Positions 48,201 through 60,300 of a DNA stretch of 64,000 nucleotides are shown one piece after another. Numbering within the stretch: position 1 is the stretch's first letter; every line of letters begins with the position of its first letter. The notes below the pieces were generated by a model. The model did not search any database and was not told the DNA's origin. It saw only the letters and a list, made by a program, of their open reading frames with translations. The stretch covers positions 128,315,605 to 128,379,604 of the forward strand of contig OY282559.1 of the NCBI GenBank assembly GCA_958295665.1. The letters run 5' to 3'. The position numbers and the translations under genes are program-made. The DNA comes from Tipula vernalis. Lineage: Eukaryota; Arthropoda; Insecta; Diptera; Tipulidae.

Positions 48201-48816
48201 ATTCATTATTGGATATTTTCTCCATATGGCCCAATTCTTCGTACTCCTTCATAAAGACAACGTACAAATCTCGAAATTGATTATCTCGCTCAAATCTTCT
48301 TTCCATTGCTCTTAGCCGATTTACTGCTACCTGGAAAGTTGGACTAATGTCAGTTGGCGGCTCAGAAAATGGTAGGTTGACGACAAATTTTCCTTCTGGG
48401 CTTCTTGTAGTCGTAGTACAAAATAGCTCTTCACACTTTTGCTCATCTTCAGATAACTGGGGCTTGGTTGGTACCGATTCTACTTCCCAAAAAGCTCGTA
48501 ACGATGCGTCAATGTCGATCAATAAATTAAAACACGATGTCGAATGTTTCTGCTGCTCAACGATTCTTCCTGCCAAGACATAGCCCAGTGATGTCTCCTC
48601 TGCGACTAAACGATTATTTAAATGCAATCTTTTGCCTCCAGTTATGCCATAGTAAATCTCGGTACCAAGCAAAACCTCAACTGGGCCCTTCCTGTTGAAT
48701 TTCGGATCTGCTAAAATCAATCCCTTTAGTTGGTCACACCCAAATGGATCAAAATCATTGGCTGGAATGAAAGAAGCTATTTTTGGTACAACATACGCTT
48801 CAACTTCCCATTGTCG
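45215..48816 (-). pseudogene. BEL/Pao pol: RT, RNase H, integrase
   Basis: The replication and integration part of the element. The long frame 48720-45442 (about 1,090 residues) contains the reverse transcriptase with GDVEKMYRQV and the catalytic YVDD box (YVDDLMTGAD, about 47765). RNase H follows (GFCDASQWAYAA, LWTDSKIVLDWL). The integrase has a zinc region ending CVRC, catalytic Asp in GVDYAGLF and FSDNGSNFVGA, and Glu in GLWEAAVKSAK. A frameshift near 45490 puts the last 95 residues (45502-45215) in another frame. A TAG at 48817-48819 separates it from gag-protease. Catalytic residues of RT and integrase are kept, so decay is recent. Confidence 0.9.
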
Positions 48817-50332
48817 CTACTGCTTATTAATTGGCCGCACTGAAAGATGCACTTTTCCCCGTGAATGAACCAGCTTCGCGTCCCCAAGGCCCTTCATCAA
48901 CATTCGCCCATTTGTTCTCGGTAATCCTAGCATCTGAGCACATTCTTCAGTGATAAAAGATTCTTGTGATGAAGAATCCAATAGCGATCTGCAATCTATC
49001 TCATCTCCGTCACTACATCTTAGTTTTACCATCGCTGTGGGTAAAACGACTTGGGATGTCGTCATGACCTGGAAATTGTTAGATGAAACAGTTTGATTTA
49101 AACCGGTGGTCTTAGCTTGAGAAGATGGGCTAATATTTGCATGTTCTTCCATGTGTAACAATGTATGATGTTTTCGTTGACAATGACGACATCTGATTTT
49201 AGACCGACATTCATAAATGCTATGATTGAAGTTGAAGCAGTTGAAACAACGTTTTTCTTCCTTAACAATTTCTCTTCGTTTCGATACAGTCATAGCCTTA
49301 AACATTTCACATTCAAAAAGCTTGTGATCGTTGCTCTTACACAGCGGACATGAAAGCGCGGTGGTATTACTGCTAGTCGTTGTAGCAAATGCATTTGACT
49401 TAACTATTTTCGTTGACGGATTAGGAGAAGATTTCTTTGATGTATATGATTTCATTGACTCCAATGCATCTGTGCGGTTTTCCAAAAATTCAAAAAACTC
49501 CGATAGTTCGGGAAAATCTTTATTTTCAATGCTCTGTTGTGACCATAATGCTTGTGTCTCCAAATCCAGTTTGTTTAACAAAATATAAATAAGCTAAGGA
49601 TCTCGTTGTTCCGCTTTAGTTCCTAAACATTTGAGACCACGAAGTGCTTCATCCGAAGTATCAAGTAGTGATCGAATATTTGCTGCGGTTGGGTTGCTAA
49701 TTGACGGCTGCTTCAAAAATGCTTCGATGTGTGATGTGATGGTGTGGCGTTTCTTGTCGTACCGCTTTATAAGTTTTTGAAGAGCTTCTTGGTAATTGGC
49801 CTCAGTCACATTTGTGTTGCGAAGAAATCGTTCTGCATCACCCCTCAGGAAACTCTTCAAATACTGGAACTTTTGTGCCGATGTCAAATATTCCTTTTCA
49901 TGTATCGTCGACGTAAATAAATCGAAAAATGTTTGCCACTCTTTATATTCCCCGCTAAAAATAGGAATATTTATTTTAGGAAGTCTTACATCGGCCCCAT
50001 GACTGTGAGACAAGTTAACAGTATCACTGCCTGAGTGGTGTGATATTCCTTCGGATATGCTCTTTTTTCTAATCCATGAATTAAGCCCCGAAAGAACCGT
50101 AGTTGTCCTCAAACGGACCAAGGTCAGACTGCTCACCTGGGCTGCATCGAATAATTTGTTCCTCAAGCTTCATGAATGTATCGAAAATTTCTTGCGCCCG
50201 CTTTGCTCTCGTTTTGAGCTGCTCGATATCTTGAATATTTTCACTTTTTAATTCACTCACGTAATTTAATAGCTTGGTCATGCTGCCCTTTGCATTGGAG
50301 CGCAATTTCTTTAAACCATCTAGCTCAGCCAT
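48817..50332 (-). pseudogene. BEL/Pao gag and protease region
   Basis: It starts at an ATG on the minus strand at 50332 (MAELDGLKKLRS) with a coiled-coil-like N terminus. A frameshift lies between about 50160 and 50085 and a TAG at 49594-49596. The middle (50166-49594) has the gag signature LPKINIPIFSGEYKEWQTFF. The next part (49581-48817) has zinc knuckles CPLCKSNDHKLFEC, CFNCFNFNHSIYEC and CRHCQRKHH. Then comes the aspartic protease LLDSSSQESFI, where the usual Gly after Asp-Ser is a Ser. It ends at the TAG at 48817-48819, after which pol continues in the same frame. Confidence 0.9.
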
Positions 50333-50790
50333 CGCTAACACGCGCTTGTTCGTTAATCGACCGCACTCACTAATTACACGTAATTGATTGAAAATTAAAC
50401 CTTTAGTTTATATCACTTTACACTACAATGTTTATGATATTTTGCCAAACAAATTTGATTTCTAATAATTATTTTCACTTTTCAGGTATTGCAAAGAACA
50501 CTAACCGAGAACGAGCACACTTTTAGTTCAACACAAGGTAGAGTTTCAATATTTGCTAATAAAACGTAACACAAAGTGCTCTTATATGAGTTCAATATAA
50601 TAAGAAATGCATATATGTATACTAGTCTTTATTGTAATTATAAAGAAATATATATGGCAGTATATTAAAAAATAAAATGGCTTCACTTATCTGAATTGGC
50701 GCGTTTTATCCGCGTCCTATTTTGTTCTCGAATAGCAGATCCCGATTCCAGATGCTTATCTTCAAAAATGCTTTTGTGCTAACCGGATGT

Positions 50791-50808
50791 ATCCGGCTCG
50801 AAGGACCA
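50791..50808 (-). promoter_or_regulatory. Primer-binding site, probably tRNA-Tyr
   Basis: One base inside the 5' LTR the minus strand reads TGGTCCTTCGAGCCGGAT. Its complement, TCCGGCTCGAAGGACCA, matches the 3' end expected of a eukaryotic tRNA-Tyr, with its unusual C1-G72 acceptor pair. The tRNA identity is from memory of the family and not from a search. Confidence 0.7.
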
Positions 50809-50809
50809 A

Positions 50810-51404
50810 TGTTTGAGCTGCTGCTATTTTGGCTGTGACTCCAATAGAGATACCTCTGCTAATTGTATGGGGCAGCTTGCTTTCCCAATCCCCAAAACCA
50901 ATACTCACAACCACCTTTGTTAATTTGAAGGTAACCGTTTCAATAAAATAAAACTATTTATTCAAATTCAAACGTTATAAACTTTTTATTTTATTTCTTA
51001 AAACACAATAATTTGCTCTTATTTTTAGCTGCTTATACTTTGGAAGCCAGATTGTAATTAATTTTAGTTAACAATAATAAAAAATATTATTCTGCATTTT
51101 GCTAGTTTAAAATACCACCGGTATTTTGTTAGCGCTAATATTTAAAGAAATGTTATGTACAAATTCAATCGTCTAAAAGCGGGCTAACTCGAATTGGTAA
51201 CTAATTAAATAAAATTAAAGTATAACATAACAATAAAAAATAATAATAAAAATGATCGAAAAATCATTGATCGATAATACAATTCATTACATTTGGTTAT
51301 TGTGATGACAATTTAATGCCATTTGAACAATAAAAAATTCATTATATTTTGTAACCTCTAAATGTGATGTTGTGAATTCTGTTCTGATATACACTGCCAA
51401 AACA
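50810..51404 (-). repeat. 5' LTR of the BEL/Pao element
   Basis: The same 595-bp sequence as 44596-45190, with five substitutions. It carries the promoter side of the element. The GTGTG duplication follows at 51405-51409. Confidence 0.95.
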
Positions 51405-51409
51405 GTGTG

Positions 51410-51950
51410 TAAAGTTCATTTAGAGCGCTATTTTGGCAAAGTAAGGGGAATATAGGAGGTGAAAAGCCATGGCTGCCTTTCTTCTAAGATCGTCAATATG
51501 TGTGCCGAATTTTAGTTGTTTATCTAGTGCGACACCCAAAAACTTCACTTTATCAACCACTAATAGCAGCTGATTATTTATCAAAACAGGTTAAGTTTAT
51601 TACGATGATTACATGTAGGTTTTATGTATAGCAATTGAGTCTTGGATACATTTATTTCGATATTCCATTTTTTAAAATATTCGTATAAAGATTTAAATAT
51701 GTCTGGTGCCTTAGTGAACATTGGTATGCGCTATAATTTGAGCAAAATACAGTTGTGTCATCGGCGTAAACCTGAACCCAAGTATCCTTTGTTACCGGCG
51801 TAGGGATTTCATGCGTGAAGATTACGTAAAGTAATTTCCTAATTTCAGAGTTATGGACGTATTCCCCCTTGTAATAGTTTAAATAAAAGACCAACGTGCC
51901 ATACAGAGTGAAAAGCCTTCTTAATGTCTAATAGTGTAACCGAATTGGAA
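51410..51950 (-). mobile_element. Jockey-type LINE, RT core fragment
   Basis: Minus-strand reverse transcriptase pieces: DIKKAFHSVWHVGLLFKL near 51930-51880 and an intact YADD box, QVYADDTTVFCSN, near 51775-51740. The 3' part continues at 44440-44595 beyond the BEL/Pao insertion. The upstream part is at 52800-54425. Confidence 0.85.
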
Positions 51951-52795
51951 CATGGCTGTACAGTTGGCAATGTAACTCCGTTGACTTTTTTGTGTTCAGC
52001 TGGTTCGCTTTACGGTATACCAGCACAACTCGCCGTCGAAAGTTCAAGGGCAGAGTTCAATGCACTGTTAAAACAAATGAAACAAATGATCGAACCGATC
52101 GTTAACACCAATAAATTGTTCAACTTGCCTTGTCCAGTATTAATGCGGGGTCGAAATTATTTAATTCTCTTTTCTCGTTTCCAAATATAAATGCGTGGGT
52201 CCAAATTACTAAGTGCTGATTTCTCGTTTCCAAAAAGGTTTGCGTAGGTCGAAAATTGAATCAGGAGGTGTAGCGTCTTTTCCTTATACAATGGCGAGGT
52301 CAAATAAATTCGTAGCGGCAGATTCCGTGTCCAATTATATTCCGGGTAAATAATAAAAATCACTGTAGCTTATTTTTTAATCACCGTTTATTTTCACAAT
52401 TTTAATTTTACAAGATCTTTACTCACTGTATTTTCTTATAAAACTTTTTAATAGAATAATGTTTTTAGAATATTTTGGCTTCCTATTTATAGCAAAAAAG
52501 TGTTATACAAATTAATTTAAATGGTATACAAAACTAATGCCATCTAGCATTTACATAATTAATTGATATAATTAGGTTGGTATTGATTTTACTATAATTA
52601 TTTTACAATGATTAGTAATTTGTTTTTTGATTTGAAAAGGTTGGTACTTGTTTTTAAAACAATAATATTATATTATCGTGTCAAAAAATAATGTTTGTCT
52701 ATAAATTATAAGAAAACAATTGATTTTGAAGCCAAAACAAATATTGAATTTATACACTGGTGCACCGATGATCAGCTTTCGTTTTTAGATAAGTA
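51951..52795. other. Unassigned insert inside the Jockey element
   Basis: About 850 bp stands where the RT between the DGVSN and KAFHS motifs should be. 52150-52350 has a repeated TTTCTCGTTTCCAAA and GTGGGTCCAAA/GTAGGTCGAAA alternation. 52370-52790 is AT-rich. The frame at 51924-52190 has no family features that I recognise. Confidence 0.4.
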
Positions 52796-52799
52796 TGAA

Positions 52800-54425
52800 C
52801 TATCGGCTATTAAACATTGAAGTTGATTCTTTCTTTACTTGTTTTTTAGGCATCATCAACAATGGCATTAATGATGTAGGAAAGGAACTGAAACTCTGAT
52901 AAAGGAAGATTTTTAATAGCACGATTTGAAACACCGTCAGCACCAGGTGAAGAAGAATTTGTTGTAATGCTCTCAATGCATGACTCAGCAAAATTATCAA
53001 CCTGGAACCCTGATGCTCATATTTTGGCGAAAAATATTAAAACCTTCAGAAACTTCAAATGTAATTGGGAAATGGTCAGAACAAAATTCATGTAACCACC
53101 ATGTCTAAAACAGCATTACCTCTAGTTTATTCTGAGGGGAAAAAAATCTGTGCACCATTTGCTTCGCAGTATTCAAATAGCGTTTTACCATTTAAGTTAT
53201 AGTTATCACAATTTCAAAAGGTGTACCGAGCGTTGAAATCTCCGCAATAAACCACTCTGTCAATTAAACTTAATAGTTTAGTGAGATCCGAGGTAATAAT
53301 GTTACGAAAGTAGATAGAAATTAATAGGAACGAGTTTATGCCCTCTCCAACGTGCGCTATTGTGACACAAAAATTTTGTTTAATATTGCTCTTGGGGCCG
53401 AATGAGTAACTGAGTTGTTAATAAGTAGAGCTGTGCCGCCCGAACCTTGAGACTTTGATTCTGAATCTGTTCTATAAACAGTAAAATTTGGGATCCTGAG
53501 ATTATGGCAGGCTGACAATTTAATTTCGCTAAGGCAAGCAAGAAGGAGCCTTTTTTTGTTTAGAAAAACCCACAATTCCTGACGGCGGGTGAGACTAATG
53601 ATGATATTACAATTTAACGCCAGCACTCTCATTTTAAAAATTGGCATGCGAAGTTCCAAAACATCGCCTTAGATGATACATTTCACTTAAACCACCCGAT
53701 TCTCCAACAGAATTCCCCATCTGCATCATGGAGCTGGGAGAATTGGACTCAAACGACTGCTGTACCCCAACTATAATTTGTTTATCTGATTTTAAATGAT
53801 TATTATTAGATTTGTTTAGCTAACCTAAATAATTTCCCTCTCCTGGCATCCTGAGTAGCTCGCCACATGGGGCCCTCCGCAGTTTGCACATTTAATTTCA
53901 ATTGGTGCTGCTTCGTTAATCGGCCATTCCCCTGGATTGTGTTGACCGGCGCATTTTACGCATTTGTATTGCATATTGCAAGATGACGCCACATAGCCAA
54001 AACGTTGACATTTACGGCATTGAGTAACTGCCTGTTTTCGTTTGGCTGCCCATTGTATTTTGTATCCACAGCAACCGATGATTTGCTTGACTTCAGCTTT
54101 TTTCGTATTTGGTTCAAACGTAATTGTGAAGCAAGGGATCCTCTCTTGTTTATCGGTACCAACTAAGCCAATAGTTTTGCTGCCCATGGGATGTATACAT
54201 TATTAACCTTGTAACCTTTATCGGAGAGATTTTTTTTGATCTCTTCAACATCTGTGTTCTGGTGTATTCCTCTCGCTATCGTCACTTTTGGTCTTTGCTT
54301 TTTGGCCGAATAGGTGAAGAATTGATTCTTGATGCATATTAAGATAGGTTTCGGGACCTGTAATTTGAGGCATGTTGTTTTAAAATCATCCTTACTTGAT
54401 AACACAGCTTTATTTAATTTCTGCC
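52800..54425 (-). mobile_element. Jockey-type LINE, ORF1 and endonuclease part
   Basis: On the minus strand, 54420-53825 is ORF1 with three CCHC zinc knuckles (CRKCQRFGYVASSC, CVKCAGQHNPGEW, CANCGGPHVASYSGC), typical of Jockey gag. 53659-53357 is the endonuclease start (LWVFLNKKRLLLACLSEIKL, GSGGTALLIN). 53000-52800 holds the beginning of the reverse transcriptase (SPGADGVSNRAIKNLP). Frames are broken and most of the endonuclease is gone. Together with 51410-51950 and 44440-44595 it forms one interrupted element. Confidence 0.85.
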
Positions 54426-55790
54426 AGTTAAATCCTGGTAGTTTAGTTGCCAATATTGAAGAATTGAAGTTAATCGTAAAAGACATCCCTTTCTATACTA
54501 TTGCCTTTTCAAAAACCAGGTTAAAATCTAAACACTCTAGTAAACATTTTAATCTTGATCATTTCGCTCTATTCTGTAAAGATCGTGCGGGGCGGGGTCT
54601 GGTGGTGTTAGAATAAATGTTAAGAAATTTTTAAATCCAAGAATTATATACACTAACGCAAAAAATTCTTTATTTAACATAATTTTCATTGAAATCAGAA
54701 ATCAACTTAATACGAAATACATCCTGGGTGTAATCTACAATCCGCTAAAATTGAAATAGAGTTCCTCGAAGAACTTGAAACTGTCTTGAGTGATCTTATG
54801 GCATAATTCAGCGAGGTCATGATTGTTGATGATTTTAATATTGACTGTGTCGTTTCAACACACGTCTATGAAATCAAATTTGTTAGTCAATTAAACAAAC
54901 GGAAAATGTTTACTAACAACTTTTCGCGAATTATTTGCAAATTTATTCTTTCGGTGATAATTATTCTGTTGATGCATTGATTAATAATCTAAATCGTACC
55001 TTACGTTATATTGGACTGAATCCTGGAAAATCATAAGCCATACTTCCTACTAATAAAAGACCAATGAATGAGTTAATTTTTGTAACAAGGTTAGAAGCTT
55101 GGGATTAATCATAGATATTAAGTTAAATTGGAGTGTCCACGTCAATAATCTGTGTGGTAAAATACATGTTATCTTAAGTAAACTGTGGAGCACGGCAAAA
55201 TTTATTGCAAGTGTTGTAAAATGTCATATCATTCATACTCTTGTCCCTAACTTTCATATTGTTCTTCGATATACTCGCAATGTTCCAAAAAATTCCATTA
55301 AAAAGTTAAACGTTGTTCTTAATTCGTATGCTAGATACATTTTCTTAAAACGAATGGGTGATCTGATTTCACATCTTTCTGAGCAGATATTTGGTGTAAG
55401 TCTGAACTGGTTTCTGGAATTGTTGGCGCTGACTGTAATGTTTGGTTTGACCAAAAAGAAAGCACCGAAGTATCTTTATGATAAACTTCACAGAGGACGT
55501 TTAATCTAAATCTGCCTAACACTTAAACTTGCCGTAAAACTAAACCAAGACAACATGGTTTCTTTAACCGTGGAGTGAAGCTCTGGAACAATCTGGATGA
55601 AAGGCTCGTTGGCACCTAACTCGTGATCTCTTAGTCTGTTTTTCCTTTTCTTTCCTTGGTTTTCATTTTTTTTTTTGTTTCCTGTTCTGTATTCTATTAG
55701 TACATGCACATAGGAATATATCCTTAGTGATATTGTAAAACGGCTTAACCTTAGGTGTGTTTGATAAATAAATAGATAATTTAGATTGCC
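54425..55790 (+). mobile_element. LINE relic, endonuclease start plus RT C terminus
   Basis: A plus-strand non-LTR fragment directly abutting the Jockey element head to head. It begins with an endonuclease start (NPGSLVANIEELKLI, CKDRAGRG) at 54438-54616 and a decayed DDFNIDCV near 54830. The reverse transcriptase core is deleted. LNPGKS near 55020 leads into the C-terminal domain at 55099-55509 (DIKLNWSVHVNNLCGKIH, LNSYARYIFLKRMGDLIS, APKYLYDKLH). An AATAAATAGATAA tail lies near 55767-55780. Clade not fixed. Confidence 0.7.
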
Positions 55791-58000
55791 TGATTACGTC
55801 TTTTTTAAATCACCTTACTATAAATCAGCAAGTACAGAGAACTTAAAACTTCATAAAACTGAAGCGAAAAAATGTACAAAGTAACAATAGTGGTTTGCTA
55901 AAAGTCAACAGCTGCTAAGAATATACAATTAGGGAAGTTTATGACGATTGTTAAGCAGACGATTGTAAAAAATATAAATCTAAATATAATTTGATTGTTA
56001 TCGAAATCCGTTAATTCAGAACTTCGTTACATTGAAAGTTCAAATTTAAATTAAACATTCTTAAAGCTTCTGAACTATGTATCCAAGCTATAAATAAATA
56101 TTACGCTAAACAGATTAAACAGCAATCTCCATTTAACAAGAGCATTATTCGTATTTTATGACATACAATACAAACAATACATAAAAAAGTTCATTTACCA
56201 AAATACCAACAAAAAAACAAACAGCAAAAACAATTACATTTAATATTTAAAATGAGCTTTTAAAAACAAAAATAAAACTAATAATAAAAAGCACTAAAAG
56301 TTTCTTGCTTTCCCATCCCTACAAGGTTCTCCTACGATGATTGTACAAATACAAAGCTATGTACAATTTAATTAATTCTTTTCCGACTTATTGTGTATCA
56401 TATCGTAATGTGTTTGTTTGTTGGTTTGTATGTGTATGAAGATGACAAACAAGAAAATTATTGATTGTTCAAATTTCAAAATGATTTTTCAGTTTTTTTT
56501 TTCCAGCTTCCAGAATGACAGAATAACAAAAACAAAAATTTTATGTAATTTGTTATTTTTGTTCTTTACTTATGTGTATGTGTAAGTTCATTAATTATCT
56601 CTAATTTAATTTGATTAATTAATTTAATTATACATAATTTGGTTGTCTTATATTTGAATGTGTCGTTTTTAGATGTTGTAGGAGATTAGAATTCAGTAGA
56701 TTAGAAATAATTTGCTTATTGTTATTGTATTTGTGCAGTAGCTGTGTTGTGTTTACATATTCATACATAATAATGTTCATGCTGGTTTTCATATAATCGC
56801 TTTTTTGGTTTGAATCCGTACCGTTTACAAAATAGAAACTGTTTATGTTTTTGGGCAGGTTAAAATGGTAAATTTAGTGGTTATGACTGTTTCTAAGTGC
56901 GTTGTCAACTATAAAAGCTTTGATATGATTTGAAATTTAATTAAGTTGCTCTCATTACTTATGTCTATTTTCCTCAAGAAAAGTTCAATATTTAAAATGA
57001 AAATTTTGAAACCTTACAAATTTCGCCTTTCAACATGCCTTATATTGTATCAGAATTACATACCCATCTCATGGCTAATCGTAACATTTTACTTTTGATG
57101 TTCTATGACTCAAAAAATTCACTTTGTGTAAATTGGTACTAATAAGCTCAACAACAACAATACTTGAATTACAAAAATTCCTTTTACAGTAAAGAAAACA
57201 TTTTTTTTTAAATTAAAATTTAATGAAATAGAAAAATAGCCAACAACAAATGTATTGTTGTTTCTGTGATTTTTGTTGTTGTCAAATGCGCTGGAGGAAA
57301 AATTATTTGAATTTTAATAACAATTTTCCAGAGCTCTACTTTTGTTTATGAAAAGCTATCAGTCTATAACTATATATTTATGTAGTTTGTGTACAAGATT
57401 ACTTTAAACTTTTGAAACTTTAATAACTTTTAAAAACTATCTAAACTAAACAAACAAAATTATTTATAGAACAATAAACGTTTATACGGTGACGAGAGAT
57501 GGTATAAAGCACAAAAGTAATTAAAACATTCATAAATCTTTGCTTCTACGTCAACAAAGTTTTATCATATTTTCACTACATATTTACCGCCAGGGAATGA
57601 CAAATATCTTATATGCATGAATGGATGTGAGATGCTTACGTTATAATATATCTAGTATCGTAAATTACAAATTAAATTAAAATTTATGTTTTGAAATTTA
57701 CCAAGGGAGTAACAAAATTGTGGCTTCAATTCAAATGGCGCAGATATAAACTATCCAAAACGTGAATGGTTACTATTAAAAACGTTTAAAGAATTCTGTT
57801 AAATTTGAATCGGTCCAAACAGGTTCAGTACGTATTGAATAAACTAGGCACGTAATATTGTTTAGTGGACAGCGAACCTTATTGGCAATGTAACGAAAGA
57901 CAAGCAATCACTCTAGGAAGCGACCAACCAAGGTACGATTAGCTAAAATATGATGTATAGTTCAAAACAATAGTGGAAGTGACCAAGTGAGAAACACCAA
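55791..58000. other. AT-rich stretch without gene
   Basis: No supportable coding sequence, RNA gene or repeat seen over 2.2 kb. Short CAACAACAA and TTGTTGTTGT runs occur at 57150-57290. Confidence 0.5.
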
Positions 58001-60300
58001 AGCTAAAACAGCAATAAAAAATAAAACGTCGGGGAACATACGAAATTTAAAACTCCGATGCAATTTGAAACTCTCACAAAAAATCAATTCTGACGAAATT
58101 ATAAACTCCAACGAAAGCTAAATCTTCAATGCGAACTAAAAGCATAGCGAAATTTCAGACTCCGATGATACAACAAATTCCGGCGAAAACCCGACTCAAA
58201 CTCTGACGAAATTTAAAACACCAAAAATTATAACTCCGATTAAAAATTAATGCTATGGCAAGATTTCAAATTCCAACGAAAATTTAAACTTCTGGAAAAT
58301 TAAAACATTGGCAAAGTATAAAACTTCGACGAAATTAAAAACTAGAGCGAAAAACTCCTGCAAAATACAAACTATTAGAACAAAACTAAAATTACGTGGA
58401 AATTTAAAATGCCGACGAAAACTAAAACTTCGACGGAAATTGAAACTCCGACGAAATTTAAAGCTAGGGGGGGGATTACAACTAACTAAGGCGAAAACTT
58501 AAGCTCCAACAAAACTTAAAAGTCCAACGAAAACTAAAACTATAACAAAATTTAATTCCGACAAAAACTCCAACTATGATACTACAGACTCCGACCAACT
58601 TTAAAATATCGGCGAAAACTAAGACGAAAATAAAAAGTAAGGCGAAAACGAAAACTACAACAAAATTTAAAACTTCCATGAAAACTAGAATTCCAAACAA
58701 AAATTTTAAGACCGACGAAAATCAAAAATTCGTAAACTATAACCCTGACGAAGCATAAAACTAAACACTAAAACAAATTTGAAACTTCGACGAAAACTCA
58801 AACTCTGGCGAAAACTAAAACTCTGGAGAAATTTAAAACTCCTACGAAAACTAAAACTCCGGTCAAATTTAAAACTGTAATAGGCGAGCAGCAGGGACAG
58901 CAGAGACGCAACGATTTCAACAACAACGTCAAGCAACACTACCTACAGTTAGTACAAATTTGAGTGACCGCATGGGAACATGATGATGGAACGAAATTTC
59001 TCGGCCCCCCTCACAACCGCCGATGGAAAAAATGGTGGAGGGAATATCAGAAAAAAGAGTTTGCGGCACCAGGGAAATTTGTGTTGTCATTGTGTCTTGT
59101 TACAGGTTGGAGCAGTAGATGAACTTTCAAATTGTATTCTTGTGCTAAATAAATTACTAAAAAAAAAAAAATATATATTACTAACAAATTCACTAACTTA
59201 TCCAACTACTTAGGTGTCTGGAACCGGGTTGTGAGTCTTTGTTGCTAAACATTCATTTCCCATCCCTCGATCTTGTTATATGTAAAAAGGTGTGTACGAC
59301 GGCGGCCTGGCCAGAGGCGGATATTACACTATTAGACTTATGTGGTTATCGATGTGGCGCGCCTTTCTTTACGGAGTTTTGGGCTTCATGAAGAAATGGT
59401 GTGTCGTGTTGTTGTAACATGGGTGGTATGTTATTCGCATTTATAATACGGGAGACTTGCTTAATGCTTGATCCGTACATCGCAATCAATCAAAATCATC
59501 AATCAATCAGGAAAGAAGTAATTTCACATATGTTTTATGTGTTTTCCTCTGGAATGTTTGGTTTTTTTCTCGTTTCTAATTCCTTTATAAAAGCTTCGTA
59601 TTTTACACTATGGCTTTGTATAATCTAGGTTACTTAGCTAAAACTCTTGGAACTAAAACTTTACTATAATAACAATAAATCTGATGAAATTTAAAATTTC
59701 AGGGGAAACTCAATTAACTAAGATCAAAACTCTGACGAAACTTAAAACTCCGACGAAAATTAAAACTCCCACGAAAACTAAAATTTCAACTAAATTAAAA
59801 ATTCCAATGAAAATAACAACTCAGTCGAAAACTAAACTGTGACGAAATTTTAAATTTCCATGAAAACTTAAACTCCTTAAATGAAAGTAAATAAAATTGA
59901 ACAACACTGAATTAATAAATTTTGTTTTAATGTTTCTTCGCTAAATGCGCATTTTCCATTTCGGATGCACCCTAAAACAGCAACCAAATTTAAATCTCCG
60001 AGGAAAATGAAAGCTTCAGAAAAATTCAAACTAAGGCGAAAACTAAAACTCATACAAAGACAAACTCTTAAACTAATTTAACACTTCGATGAAAACTATA
60101 AATCTCAGACTAAAACTCAGAATGAAAACACAGTTTGAAACTCACAGACGTAACTCTATGGGTGAGTTCGAAATGCGAATTTAAATGAACGTTATTTAAA
60201 ATGAACATTTTTGAATTAACTTAAATTTCTTATAATCAAAATTAAAACTTCTTGAAAATTAAAATTCCGGAAAAATTCAAACTAAAGCGCTTTACACACT
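58000..60300. repeat. Short-unit minisatellite (AACTCCGACGAAA family)
   Basis: The motif AAAACTCCGACGAAA with spacers such as ACTA or TTTA recurs with a period of roughly 17-24 bp and much decay, best seen at 58320-58880 and 59690-59850. A retroposon copy occupies 58877-59513. The basic or Phe/Ser-rich frames here (58308-58502, 58576-58758, 58706-58939, 58482-58700) are translations of the repeat and not genes. Confidence 0.8.
58877..59513 (+). mobile_element. 635-bp retroposon, second copy
   Basis: Nearly the same sequence as 22951-23585, from TAATAGGCGAGCAGCAGG through GGTGTCTGGAACCGGGTTG to a CAATCAATCAAAATCATCAA tail. Small indels and about 30 bp missing near 59045 separate the two. No target duplication is obvious in the repetitive flank. 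Confidence 0.85.

Larger units (their letters stand above)
44596..51404 (-). mobile_element. BEL/Pao LTR retrotransposon, full length, defective
   Basis: A 6,809-bp element lying on the minus strand, with two 595-bp LTRs, a gag region, a pol region and a primer site. GTGTG stands on both sides (44591-44595 and 51405-51409), a 5-bp target duplication. The LTRs differ at five positions and have no length differences, so the insertion is comparatively young. The coding part carries two in-frame TAG codons and two frameshifts and cannot make its proteins as it stands. There is no envelope-like frame. It sits inside a Jockey-type LINE. Confidence 0.95.

Noticed and set aside
45842..48583. Plus-strand frames of 60-125 residues across the BEL/Pao element
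   Set aside because: They are shadows of the minus-strand pol frame.
58308..58939. Lys/Arg-rich and Phe/Ser-rich frames
   Set aside because: They are translations of the AACTCCGACGAAA minisatellite in either direction.
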